In this document: positions 12,201-23,462 of the stretch, piece by piece
Position numbering within the stretch: position 1 is the first letter of the stretch
Layout: each line of letters starts with the position of its first letter
Translations under genes and position numbers: made by a program
Notes under the pieces: model-generated
What the model was told of the DNA's origin: nothing
Seen by the model: only the letters and a program-made list of their open reading frames with translations
Databases searched by the model: none
Assembly: GCF_003590095.1 (NCBI RefSeq)
Contig: NC_039488.1
Coordinates: forward strand, 4,898,001 to 4,962,000
DNA length: 64,000 nt
Origin: Trichoplusia ni
Taxonomy: Eukaryota > Arthropoda > Insecta > Lepidoptera > Noctuidae
Direction: 5' to 3'

Positions 12201-13977
12201 ACTTTTTTATTTCTGAACAGCGTAAAGCAGTATTCATTATTCCCCGGCCAGACGGTTGTGATGCGAGGCGTCAACCCTCGTGGAGACAAATTCGTAGCGC
12301 AAGAGGTTTTCTGCGACGCCTCCCTGCCCGTCGCGGATCATAAGGCCGACATGATAAACGCGTTAAATGGTGGGCGTTTTGTTTGAATTGACTTGACTTA
12401 GTTATGAAGGGATTATAACACCATATTATTCCGCTTGGATGAATATCTCTTCGGTATTCCTTAACAGCTATTGCATTCGCTAATATTATTAATTTGTATA
12501 GGTACTGAAAGCAGGTTTTCTTCCTTTCCTTACTTTTTTTTCTTTCTTACAGGTAAAATGTCAATTGTGATAGCGGCAGGACCATACACAACATCAGATA
12601 ACATGGCATATGAACCCCTAAAAGACTTTGTTTCCTATATTACAACACACAAACCTCATGTAGTTATTATGACGGGACCTTTTCTAGACAGTGAACATAC
12701 CAAAGTTAAAGACAATACAATGGCAGAAACATTCAAATCATTCTTCGACAAACTAATAGATAATCTAGGCGATTTAAGTAATACAAGGTAATAAAAAAAG
12801 TAAATATTAAACCCATGATCAAACTATTCACATTGTTCAGCACTGTTTCTCTTCCATAAACGCCATGGTTCTGCTTTAGACGCTTTGTTAAGCTCCCAAT
12901 ATCTTCAAAGCTTTTCGCCCGCGTCAAGGCCGGTTATATCGCGTTTCCAAGAGAACCCTTCAAAAGTCCGGGATATCCTAAGTTCTTTCTCAAGGTCAAC
13001 TCTATCTCTGTACCAAATTTCATCAAAATCAGTTCAGTGGTTTAGACGTGAAAGCGTAACAGACAGACAGAGAGTGTTACTTTCGCATTTATAATATTAT
13101 TAGGGATGAGTAATAACCATTTTTTCGTCATTCTTTGTTTCAGTCCAAACACAAAAATATACATAGTCTCTAGCAGTAAGGATGCATTCCACGTGAACAT
13201 TTACCCGACGCCAGCATACCCTAGCAAACGGAAACATGGGAACATTCACTTTATACCTGACCCTTGCACTCTCAACATCAGTGGAGTAGTTGTTGGTGTT
13301 ACCAGTACCGACATCCTTATGCACACAAGTCAAGAAGAAATATCCTTGTAAGACCTTAAGTACTTTTGTGTTCATTTTCATTGTGTATAAACTTTGTAGT
13401 AATGTATCTATTCCATAATTTCATAATTACAAGATACAACTATTACGTATTGGATTCATCGACGATGACGGTGCTTTTCTATCTTCTACATTTCTTCTAA
13501 CTCATTGATTGATTGACTGTTGCAGGGGTATGAGCGGCGACAAGTTGTCGCGGCTAGCGGGTCACGTGTTGCAGCAGCAGTCGTACTACCCGCTGTGGCC
13601 GGCGGCCGCGGGACTCGCGGTGGACGCCGCGCTGTGGGCGGCGCATGCGCAGCTCGCTGTCACACCGCACATACTAGTGCTGCCCTCTAACTTCAGATAC
13701 TTCGTCAAGGTAAAAAGACTAAAAATATTACTACAAATAAAATGAAAACTACTGAACTAAACTAAACAACTTTAATTTTTAAAACTTTAATAAAATATTT
13801 TATTAATTTATAACAAATTGTAAATAAAAACAAATGTTCTTTCAGGATGTCAACGGCTGCGTTGTTGTAAATCCAGAGCATTTAACAAAAGGAACAGGCG
13901 GTGGCACATTCGCACGATTATTGATAGCCAGTGACAACAATGATAAAAAAATCTCAGCGCAAATTGTCCGCATTTAA
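9272..13977 (+). CDS. POLA2: DNA polymerase alpha subunit B (POLA2), 12 exons
   Basis: Regulatory B subunit of DNA polymerase alpha-primase, needed to start nuclear DNA replication. Coding exons: 9272-9347, 9488-9728, 9900-9945, 10812-10882, 11187-11351, 11554-11677, 11771-11895, 12221-12369, 12553-12787, 13144-13347, 13526-13709, 13846-13977. Phases agree at all eleven junctions, giving 583 aa (human 598). The N-terminal helical domain matches around ISKCVSLCEEY. The OB-fold region has YSLFPGQTVVMRG. The inactive phosphoesterase domain has VIAAGPYT, VVIMTGPF and IYIVSSSKDAFH, and the C-terminus has LPSNFRYFVKDVNGC and LTKGTGGGTFARL. A linker with Ser/Asn-rich sequence covers exons 2-4. Exon 11 is markedly GC-richer than its neighbours. 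Intron 9 holds a reverse Helitron-like copy. The splice from exon 2 (CA|gtatcc) is the weakest donor. Confidence 0.94.
12907..13107 (-). mobile_element. Helitron-like non-autonomous element in POLA2 intron 9
   Basis: Reverse-oriented relative of the element at 1823-2041: it starts CTTTTCGCCCGCG and ends CGCATTTATAATATTATTAGGGA. The internal text (phrases on GTTATATCGCGTTTCC, AGTCCGGGAT and GTAACAGACAGACAG) mirrors the first copy. It lacks the terminal CTAG at its 3' end, so it is slightly truncated. Confidence 0.7.
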
Positions 13978-14037
13978 GATATTAATACAAACCTCTTTCT
14001 TGACTTGATCTTTTATTTCTACGAACGGATGTTTTTT

Positions 14038-17000
14038 TTATTTTGCTACGTAAATAGGTTCGTTAATTGTTACTATTCCCCCAGGCCTGCTGCGTAAAGC
14101 CATTTGTACTCCCATGCGTGGGGAAGTGCTAGCGGACTTGCGTGCTCGAGGATCTTCTAGTTGCCTGTAACTATTTAATAAAAAAATATAAAATCTATAT
14201 TGCCAGTTATAACAAAGATAAAATACATGCTTTTTCTTAATTTAAAATGATGGTTCGACATTAAGATTTCATCTACACTTTTCAACCGACTTCAAAAAGG
14301 AGGTTCTCAATTCACCTCCCATCTTTTTTATTTGTTACGTTATAGTTAGTACTTCCGGGTAGATGAACTGATTTTGTTGATAAATTTTTCGAACCAGAAA
14401 TGGCTGTCAGGAAGAAATAATTCATCAAGTTTGGCTAAGTTGGTTGGTCTAGTTGAAGACGGTTTTATGTTTTTGTTGTTAAAACAATATAATATTATAC
14501 ATTATAATTTTAATAAGTTTACCTTTTTAAGGTTTCCAATGGTTCTGTCTGTGAGTTACGCACACCAGTTTCTGGGTCGATTGTTGTTAGAATGCATCTG
14601 AAAATTAAATATATTATACAAATACTTAGTTTCAAACATGAACTTACGAGGAGAAGGTAATAAAAGTACCTTGTACACGGTTTGATTATTTCGAAAACAT
14701 TTTCTCCTATCTTCACAAACTTCCAATCATCTTCTGCGTAAGCTTTCGCTCCGGTTAACACGAAATTGGGTCTAAAGTTTTTCTCTGTAACCTGACAGTT
14801 TGTCAGACGAGTGTTCAAATCATCGACCGATGCTTCGTTGATGAGATTAAAGGACACTTCATCAGCCAACGCAGACTGAAAATTAAATATAGAATAACAT
14901 TTATAAAGAGCTCATGTAATTTAATAAAAACAAAGTTATCGTCTAAAGATTGTGGTTACTTACGGTATCATTCTTTGTGAATTTGAAGAAAGAGTTTGTT
15001 GTTTCCCGGAATGGACGACTGTTTTGCGATGCATAGTAAACTAATCGGTAGTTGATGGATGATCGATCAATTAACCTGAAATCAATTATATCTTTATATT
15101 ATTATCTCCAACATCAAAACCTTAGTCTTCAAGGTTGATGGTATAACACTTATAAAATTCAGTTTATACTAAATACGATATAATTGTTAAACTTAATAAG
15201 TTTTTCTTATTAAATAACAAAAAAATAGTTTGTTCAACTCTTACCAAATAAAGATTGCATAATATTTGCTTTATGGAAAAAACTTGCTGATAAACTTTAT
15301 TATCAGTATCTACCACATATCCAGACAGAGCTGATAACGCGAAAAACACGGTCTGTAAGTACTCAACTAGAAAAGAGGATTAGTTGCGTACCTGGAGAAC
15401 CACTCGCTTGCCTCCCACCCGCAATCAAACACAGGTACTGAAACGCCCCAAACACGAGATTTCGCAGGTTTCTTCAGAGCTACCACCTAAAGGATTACTC
15501 ATATTACTTATTTTGTATCTCGCAGCAACCATATAGACACAGGTATATGTACTATTACTGTGATATAGATAAAAACCGAAATGCTAGTAGGTAGGCTCTT
15601 TAACATTATACCAAATATATGATCAAGTCTTTTCTAAAGATAAAATGTGCACAGTATCTATAGTGCTGTTTTGCAGCTTATAGAAAAAAAACAGAAAGCA
15701 GACATTTCAAGTAAAAAAATAATGATTGCCTTTGAACACTAGTTGTGGATCGAACTCAACTGTTTCCTTACATTGTTTGTGTATGTTCAGCGGGTATAGT
15801 TAATTAGTTATTCAAATAAGTAATAACGATTAAAGACTGAAGCAAAATCTAAGATTGCACTTAATGATAAAGTAAATGTTACGAGGCGTACCCACTTACA
15901 CAAAATTACCATACAAATGGCGGTACTTACGGACCAAAGTATGTACTACAAGGTTCGTTAGTCTAAATTTTCTAGTTGTAGATTATCTTTCGAGACAATA
16001 TTTAAGGACTTGTACCTCTGCTAAATTGACGTGCAGCGGTTCCATGTCAGCATGTTTCAATGTTAGAACCGAGTTTCTAACGGAAGGTGTCACCGTTAGC
16101 AGTTCAGGGAAAGCTCTGGCTGTTATGAAGTTGTTCTTGTCGTCGACAACCATTAGTACTCTGCGATATAACATAAGGAACAGCTGTAACGAAGCATCTG
16201 TTACAGCCTGTAACAGATGCTTCTAACCTTTCAATTATCACGCTTTTATGTAGATCATACAAGGGTATGTCTCAAAAATGTCAAGGGATCTAAAATCAGT
16301 CTCCTTATTAATAACATTAACTAACAATTAGTTATAGTATCAGACAGCGAAGGTTAGAGAGGTGAGAAGTGTCTATATATTATAATGACTGACCCTGCTA
16401 CATTAATTGATATAAACGTGTTTATTGACTGCATCAATAGGAGGGTATTTTATGATCTACCTACGCGTTTCAGTGTAATGCTCACCTATCTCGTAGCCAT
16501 CCATCTTTAAGTCCTAAAATTGAACATTCGGCCGTATTCAATTCGATACGCCCACATGACTTTATCGGGTAGGTGAAGATATTTTTCAGAACACCTACTT
16601 GTTCCCATGTCTCTGGTAGTTTCGGATGTCGCTCCTGGTAAAGGCGGTAGGCGTAATAAGCTCCACCGAGAACGCCCGCGGTGGTAATCGAGGCGGTCAC
16701 ATAAGTTGACACTATAACAGGTATGATAATTATCAAGGAGTAAAGATGCAAATGTACGTGATAAGCAACAATATCAATAAAACCTAGGTTTTTATCAATA
16801 AATATTAGAAACTAGCAAAATACTCGATTACTTGACTCTGTATTTGTACAGATCCATCAGCTCTATTTACGTACTACTCTGATTTATTGAAGTAGGTAGG
16901 TACATAAATCTTGTATTAATGAGATTAGCCACAACAGCGTGATACGAATTCTATTGTTATTACTTTAATATCGTAGGTTACCTACTTCATTACATATGAC

Positions 17001-17726
17001 AGATAATGTACGCTATGTTTAAATAGTCGCATATTTAAGGTCAGGTCGTGTCATTGGTCGAAGTTACCCAATAATGTAATGCCCTTTATCAGATTAAGGG
17101 CCAGTTCCGACTTGGGCGAGTTATTCTTTGCGTGCGATGCGCTTTGTTTCAACGCAAACATCTATAGACTCTAATGTGTTAGTAACTGTATCACAATAAA
17201 CACTTGTTTATGATTATATTCCTACTTGTATATGCAATTTATATTCCATTACCTACCTACATTAGTATTTCAAACTTATCCACTTTTCAAGGTCTATGGA
17301 AATTCAAGAGTTAAAGTAAGTTTTATTTCAAAGCCAATTAATTAATTGGTAAGTAGATAAACAAATTAATGTGTACAATTATGCTTAGATAAATCGACAT
17401 TTAGTACCTATCGTCTTTTATGCAAATTATTTACTTACCTAGTTAGGTATTAAAACCTTTTTGATGAATTAAGTATTAATACCGATATTCGTGAAAACAA
17501 AAGCGGTTTATTTTGTTTCGTCACTATTATTCTAGGAAAGTATTTCATAATTAAGCATGATAGTAACAATTAAGAAATAGTTAGGTACCTACATATCTCA
17601 TTAACAAGTCAAATACAATCAATTTATACACATCACATCAATGATAACCAAACGACGTGCGACGTTTTCTAAACCAAATAAACTAATAATAAAAGTCCGT
17701 ACAATCTCACCCTGGTTATTAAGCAT
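14038..17726 (-). CDS. Mitochondrial amidoxime-reducing component-like MOSC protein, copy A, 8 exons
   Basis: Molybdenum-cofactor enzyme of the mARC/MTARC family, which reduces N-hydroxylated substrates at the outer mitochondrial membrane with cytochrome b5 and its reductase. Coding exons in transcription order: 17711-17726, 16486-16711, 16016-16160, 15392-15486, 14964-15075, 14670-14875, 14523-14597, 14038-14170. Total 1008 nt, 335 aa. Residues 1-6 come from a 16-nt first coding exon (MLNNQ plus split codon). A membrane anchor at about 8-27 is followed by MOSC-N (YPIKSCGRIEL, GLKDGWLRDR, MVVDDKNNFITAR). The MOSC domain has NFRPNFVLTG, YAEDDW and TRCILTTIDPETG, where Cys268 corresponds to the Mo-ligand cysteine. 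Its 3' end converges on POLA2 with 60 bp between stops. Copy B lies 0.8 kb upstream. Confidence 0.9.
14281..14400. repeat. Short retroelement fragment in intron 7 of mARC copy A
   Basis: The phrase CAACCGACTTCAAAAAGGAGG followed by TTCTCAATTC, a T-rich run and GATGAACTGATTTTGTTGAT resembles a repeat I know from many lepidopteran genomes. Limits are approximate and the family is not certain. Confidence 0.5.
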
Positions 17727-18510
17727 GTTGAAGTCACAAACTGATTCGACTACGTAAACACTACGATGTCGTTATTCTATAAATATTATGCTTGTTGTAT
17801 TGATGTAGCACGTCTACTCGACCGCGGCAGTTGATTTGATTGTGTTACGTTATCGAATGCATTCGGAACTCGTTATGCGTCTAAGTCAAGGCTGTGATAA
17901 AGTGAACGAGTGTCTTCATAACAAACATAAGAAGCTGAAGTAAACTTTTATGGTTTTTTGAAATAATTATATGTGCTTTTATTCTTACATACTTTGGAAT
18001 CAAATACTCAATGGTTAAAATTCACCTAAAAATCAATCCTACCTAATTATTAGTTCAGCAGTTGTTATGATCGTGTAATCCGATATAACGTACATAATAT
18101 GAACATCGAAATTGTACCTGATGTTGGTTAAAAATTTAATTATTTTATATATTTTTAACAGTAATTTTTGTGTTAAGACCTTTTTTACTTATAGGCTAGT
18201 AATTATGATTAGAGAAAAAATGCTTCAATTGCCTTGGAGTTTTTTATTAACAGACACAATTACTATTAAATCGTAATTAAGTTAAATACAATATATTATG
18301 TTTCAATGGCTTTTAGAAATTGTGAGACTGCACTTCTTAATTCTTTTTCAGTTGGTCACATTTTTCACAATTTCCACAACAACTTGACAAGTAAAAACAG
18401 TTTGCCAGCTTAAAAAAAGAGAAAATGGTGACATTCACAATGTGATTTTGTTGTCTAAGATAATTACGTAAGTAAACGTTTATTATAACATGTTTACAAA
18501 AGGTTATATT
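17727..18510. other. Spacer between the two mARC copies
   Basis: Contains the promoter of copy A at the left end (see 17849-17891) and the 3' UTR of copy B at the right end. No gene or named repeat seen. Confidence 0.4.
17849..17891 (-). promoter_or_regulatory. Conserved block upstream of mARC copy A
   Basis: By hand alignment, 35 of 43 positions match the block at 21272-21314 upstream of copy B, with no gaps. It lies about 125 bp before the ATG. The core GTTATCGAATGCATT is identical and contains, on the transcribed strand, a GATAAC motif. It does not keep an open frame in both copies (copy A has an early stop), so it is likely promoter or 5' UTR rather than coding. Confidence 0.45.
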
Positions 18511-21137
18511 TTAATATGCTACGTAAATTGGTTCGTTGACTTTGACCAAGCCGCCAGGCTTGGTTCGTAACGCCATTTGTATTCCCATGCGTGGGGAAGA
18601 GCCCGTTATCTTGCGTGCAAGAGGATCTTCAACTTGTCTGTAACTGTTGAGGAAAGGTATTTTTATACAACCGTGATACAGTCATAATTAATAATAATAA
18701 GAGAAAAAAAGAAATAAAAGAGTGCGTGTAACCGTCACACGCGATTAGAGTAAAACTTTTTTGCTATTGCAATATTTAATAATTACTTTTTATTATTATT
18801 CATTTCAATATATTTTACCAATAATCAATTTTTAAATATCTATTGACAAAATATAAAAAAAAAACCGGATGCCGATGCCGTGACGCCATATTGCCGTAAC
18901 GGACTTCCGTTGCATTGTCGTCCAGTTAGTAGTGGCGCCTAAAGAAGTTGTACTTCAAAAAATCAAAATAAGTTCATTACCTTTTTAAGGTCTGCAGTGG
19001 TTCAAAGTTTGAGTTACGCACACCGGTCTCTGGATCGATAGTAGTTAGAACGCACCTAAAAAATATTTACATTATAAATCACGTGCGTACCCAATTTTCA
19101 ACATGATGTACCTATATTCAGAAAGTTTCACTACCTTGTACACGGTTTGATAATTTCGAAAATATTTTCTCCGATCTTCATAAACTTCCAATCATCTTCT
19201 GCATAGGCTTTCGCTCCTGTTAACACGAAACTGGGTCGAAAGTTTTTCTCAGAGACCTTACAATTAGTCATACGACTGTTCAAATCATCCACTGATGCCT
19301 CGTTGATGAGATTGAATGCTATTTCATCGGCAAGGCCAGCCTACGAAAATCAATACATGTATAATCGATATTACAAGGTATCAAGTAAAGTTAGTTACCA
19401 AAGAAAATCGGTGGATTAGGTACTTACTGTATCATTCTTTTTGAATTTGTAGTAACCGTTAATATTGGCCCGGTATGGACGACTACTTTGCGATGCATAG
19501 TAAACTAAGCTGTACTTGATTGACGTCCGATCAATTAGTCTGAAATCATTTTTTATCACTCACATTAATTCTTAGCTCCTCACCATTGGATGTGTGGAAT
19601 GAAAGGAACAGTTACCTGGAAAACCATTCGTTTGCTTCAAAGCCGCATTCGAAAACAGGTACTGGAACGCGCCAAACAGTAGTTGTTACAGGTTTTTGTT
19701 GACCGACCACCTAATGGATGAATTAAAATAATTATTTGTAGTTGTATATATGTATGAAGGGTGACCGTGTCTGTAATTATCGCAAATTTAAAAAGGTTAC
19801 CTCTGCTAAATCGACGTTCAGAGGTTCCATGTCAGCATGTTTCAAAGTTAGCACCGAGTTTTTAATAGATGGTGTCACCTTTAGCAGTTCAGGGTGACCT
19901 CTGGCTGTTATGAAGTTGTTCTTGTCGTCAACAACCATTAGTATTCTGCGAAACAACGTAACAATTTCAGTTGTGCTTCCATTTTGTAATGGTCCAGCAA
20001 AAGTCAACGGGGTTACATGAAAGTGCCTACTGGAATCCTTGCGACTGGCGTTAAGGCATTTTTAACTCAGTGTGACAGAAATTGTACGTCAATTTTTACC
20101 TGTCTCGAAGCCATCCATCTTTAAGTCCTAAGATTGAACATTCAGCCTTGTCCAATTCGATTCGTCCACATGACTTAATCGGGTAGACGAATATATTTTT
20201 CAGAACACCAACTTGCTCCCATTTCTTCGGTAGCTTCGGATGTTGCTCCTGGTAAAGGCGGTAGGCGTAATAAGCTCCACCGAGAACGCCCGCGGTGGCT
20301 ATCGAGGCGGTCACATAAGTAGTCACTATAACAAATAAAGTGCAACTGTGATTTTGACTGCGTACTCCAAATACTGATAAAGAGCCGAATCTTAAATACG
20401 GTAGCTGGTACTACAAGGGTTTGTTCAATTTAAGAAGTAAGTATCAAGTACCTCAGTTTTTCAAGTCAATCCATCAGCAAGCATCAATTGTTTCTTTATA
20501 TATACCTACAGTAGGTATCTCGTTATTACGTGTAACGTACGCATTTATTTAAATATATTATGATATCCCCTACGAGTTTGAGACTTGAGCAGATTCACGA
20601 TCGATGCGCTTTTTCAGTTTGAAGTGCCCAACGATTTGATAACGTAATAAATACAGACTTAATATTATGTCTACGTACCTATTAACAAATAATCTCAAAC
20701 ATTGAAGAATAGAAGAAGAAGAATTGTTGAGCTATCCTTATATTTCAAGGTAAACAAAAGTTCTGAGATATATCTCATGTTTCAATATAGGATAAATTCA
20801 TTAACCCACGTAAAATAGTGAAAGATAATGTTTTAATAAGGAAATAAATGAAAAATATTTTAACTACCTTCCTACCACATAGAAATTAAATTAAGCGGTA
20901 TTCATAAAAGCAGAATCCGTTATTACTTTTTGTCGTTACGAACTCCTGTTCTCTAATAATAGCATTCATAATATCAGAAGTTCTCTATTTGAGTTGAGTC
21001 CTTCAATTTAAGAGTCAATTACTACACATTCCTTACTGATAACCGAACAATATAACTACGTAGAAAAATGTGTCGCCACTTCAATTATTTACAAACGAAA
21101 TTAATATTAGAAAAATCTTACTCTGATTGTTTAACAT
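18511..21137 (-). CDS. Mitochondrial amidoxime-reducing component-like MOSC protein, copy B, 8 exons
   Basis: Tandem paralog of the gene at 14038-17726, with the same predicted role. Coding exons in transcription order: 21122-21137, 20100-20325, 19801-19945, 19616-19710, 19428-19539, 19135-19340, 18981-19055, 18511-18643. Each length (16, 226, 145, 95, 112, 206, 75, 133) equals that of copy A, again 335 aa. The membrane anchor, KSCGRIEL, GLKDGWLRDR and VVDDKNNFITAR are kept. The Mo-ligand position reads TRCVLTTIDPETG with Cys268. The middle is more diverged: the segment after exon 3 reads VVGQQKPVTTTVWRVP and the following motif ECGFEANEW replaces DCGWEASEW. No stop or frameshift seen, so it should be functional. 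SRP14 is divergent, 0.7 kb away. Confidence 0.9.
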
Positions 21138-21842
21138 GTTTAACACACGAATTGAATTTATAAATGTACCACGTAGACACTAGTGGGCTTTTAATAATGT
21201 TATGCTTCGTATATTTGTACTGCAATTTGAGACGTCTGCAATTCGCGACTCCCAGCGGTTGTTTGTGCCGTGTTATCGAATGCATTTCAGACTTGTTATG
21301 CTTCTGGGTCAAGGGTCTAATTAAATGAGTAATTTTCTTTATAAAAACATAAAACAAAGCAGACATCGAAAGGTTTATCTTTTAGGAGCTTTGACCTCAA
21401 CTTAATTTTTTAATGTTTTGTCAAATTGTTACACGTCATCAGTATAAATTCAAAGTTCTTTTGGTCTATCACAAATCTTGATGTGATTTATGTTAGAATT
21501 AGGTGAAAAGGGACTTTTCTTTATTAACCTATTTGACCTAGGATATTCGCATTTAATAGTATGTAGTGATGTATCACTTTAGTCGAATATTTTTTTTGGC
21601 ACTTCTTGTTAAAAATGTTTAAATGACGTCTTTGTATTATGTGAATGCATTCGTTTTTCAATTGGTCATATTTTCCCAAACGTCAAATTTGTCTTGTCAA
21701 CGTGTCCCGTCCGTAGTGTTCTGCGACGACTGGTTGTTCAAATAATTTATTCGTAAAATGTTAAACTTGTACCGAAGATAAAAGTAAAAGTTTATTATAA
21801 GGATTTATGTTACAAGATAAATAATAAAAATAAACTAAAAAC
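21138..21842. other. Divergent promoter region, mARC copy B and SRP14
   Basis: About 0.7 kb separates the two start codons. The left part carries the conserved block at 21272-21314. The right part should contain the SRP14 promoter. No gene seen; the minus-strand frame over 21118-21366 is not conserved in copy A. Confidence 0.45.
21272..21314 (-). promoter_or_regulatory. Conserved block upstream of mARC copy B
   Basis: Counterpart of 17849-17891, about 135 bp upstream of the copy B ATG, with the same GTTATCGAATGCATT core. Retained sequence in an otherwise diverged flank suggests a kept promoter element, or simply that the duplication included this region. Confidence 0.45.
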
Positions 21843-22318
21843 ATGGTTTTATTAGGAAACGATGAGGTAAATAATATTTTTATGGCCTCCGAAATTGAGC
21901 ACATATTTTCATAATTTATAATTTGATTTCTGTTTTCAGTTTCTTTCAGAACTAACAAAATTGTTTCAAAAAGCACGTGTGTCTGGATCAATTACAATGA
22001 CAATGAAAAGATGTAAGTTATGAGTGAACCAATGTTATTTATCTGTTTTGATTGAGATTCATGTAATCATGCTTGCGTTTTTTTTTTATAGATGACGGCA
22101 GGACCAAACCAGAACCACGGGATGGAAAGCCAGTTGTTCAGAATCCAGAATACAAATGCTTGATAAGGGCACAATCAAGAAGTAAAAAGATATCAACGGT
22201 TATAGAACAACGGGATGTGGAGAAGTTCAGTACTGCATATTCTAATTTATTGAAAACAAGCGTTAATGGGTTAAAACGGTTGAAGAAACCCAAGAAAAAG
22301 GCCATGGCCACTCAGTAA
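21843..22318 (+). CDS. SRP14: Signal recognition particle 14 kDa subunit, 3 exons
   Basis: Binds the Alu domain of SRP RNA with SRP9 and mediates elongation arrest of nascent secretory chains in the cytosol. Coding exons 21843-21866, 21940-22012 and 22092-22318 give 107 aa (human 136, with a longer Ala-rich tail). The N-terminal MVLL, FLSELTKLFQKAR, the YDGRTKP loop and KKISTV..RDVEKF..AYSNLLK are all diagnostic. The C-terminus is a basic KRLKKPKKKA tail. The first coding exon is only 24 nt. An AATAAA at 22593-22598 is a good polyadenylation signal. Confidence 0.95.
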
Positions 22319-23462
22319 TCAGGCCCCGAGGCTGAGACAATGTGTCAAGACTGAAAATTAAGTGCGCAATATAGTGTTATGAACAAAATGTGAACTTTGC
22401 TATTTAACATACCACCGTGATATCCTAGCTTGTAGGATGAGGTCCATTGAAGTGTGCTTTTCTCTCACTGTGAGGTTTGAAGAGTTGGAGTCTTGCCTGC
22501 CGTTGCTAGTGATGCAAGCGCAGCTGAGTCATTGACCATCTGTCCAATGCACCTTATTTTTATATCATGAATATTTTATGTTACATTCTCCAAATAAAGG
22601 TTTATCAGCAGTCTTCATTTGTATTATTTACACATTTATAGGCTGATTTTTAAAAGAAACAACAGTCTAATAAAACTTGACTTTATTTTTAATATGAATG
22701 AAGATTATGTGTTAACAATCTGATATCACAATATGAGACCAATACATTATGTAGTTAATACAATGAAATAATTACTGATTTTAATTTAGCATAACTTGAT
22801 GGGTTATATCATATCACCTTTTAGCAAAATATATTTATATTCTCTCTTATAAAAACATTTTCCAATGAACACCCATAGAAATAATACTGATTACAAATTA
22901 TAAGCTGGCAATCAGTCATAGTAAAACAAGATCTATTTAAACATGTCAAATACATATAAATCGTCATAATATCACATTTGAAAATGCAGGCATTGCTATT
23001 GCACCAGTATGCCCAAGTATAATATAAAAATCTACATTGGGCTTCACATGCGCCCAACTTCTAGGTATAAAAAGTTTACGCCAATTTACATGTCTTACAC
23101 ATTAATTTATTTTTGTTCAAAGTGCTTTAAAGCAATTGCATATAGTTTATAAAGAATTTTGAAAGTACCTTATTATTTTTCATTTTCGAGCATACAAGTA
23201 GATTCAACAACTAAATAATAAATTCCATTTTACATTTGCAATATAATAAACAGTTTATAAACTGAGTCGTAACAAATCTTTTTAGTAACATGATAGCTCT
23301 TATTTCCGATGTTGCGTAAACAATTCGCGCTTGTAAGGTCATTAATTCAAAACAAGCGCAACTGTAACGCTTAAAGCTTTAATTTTCCTCCCAAAAGCGC
23401 GGCTAATAGCGATAGTCAGCGCTTAAAAAGCGTATATCTGAAGCCCTGACTGCTTTATGGCA
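22319..23462. other. Convergent 3' UTRs of SRP14 and ZFYVE26
   Basis: The left 280 bp are SRP14 3' UTR ending near AATAAA 22593-22598. The remainder is probably ZFYVE26 3' UTR on the minus strand, with TTTATT at 22682-22687 as a possible minus-strand AATAAA. The two ends would then lie within about 100 bp. No gene seen. Confidence 0.45.

Noticed and set aside
21118..21366. 82-codon minus-strand frame upstream of mARC copy B
   Set aside because: The aligned region of copy A has an early stop in the same frame, so it is not conserved coding. Only the last 16 nt (21122-21137) are used as a coding exon.
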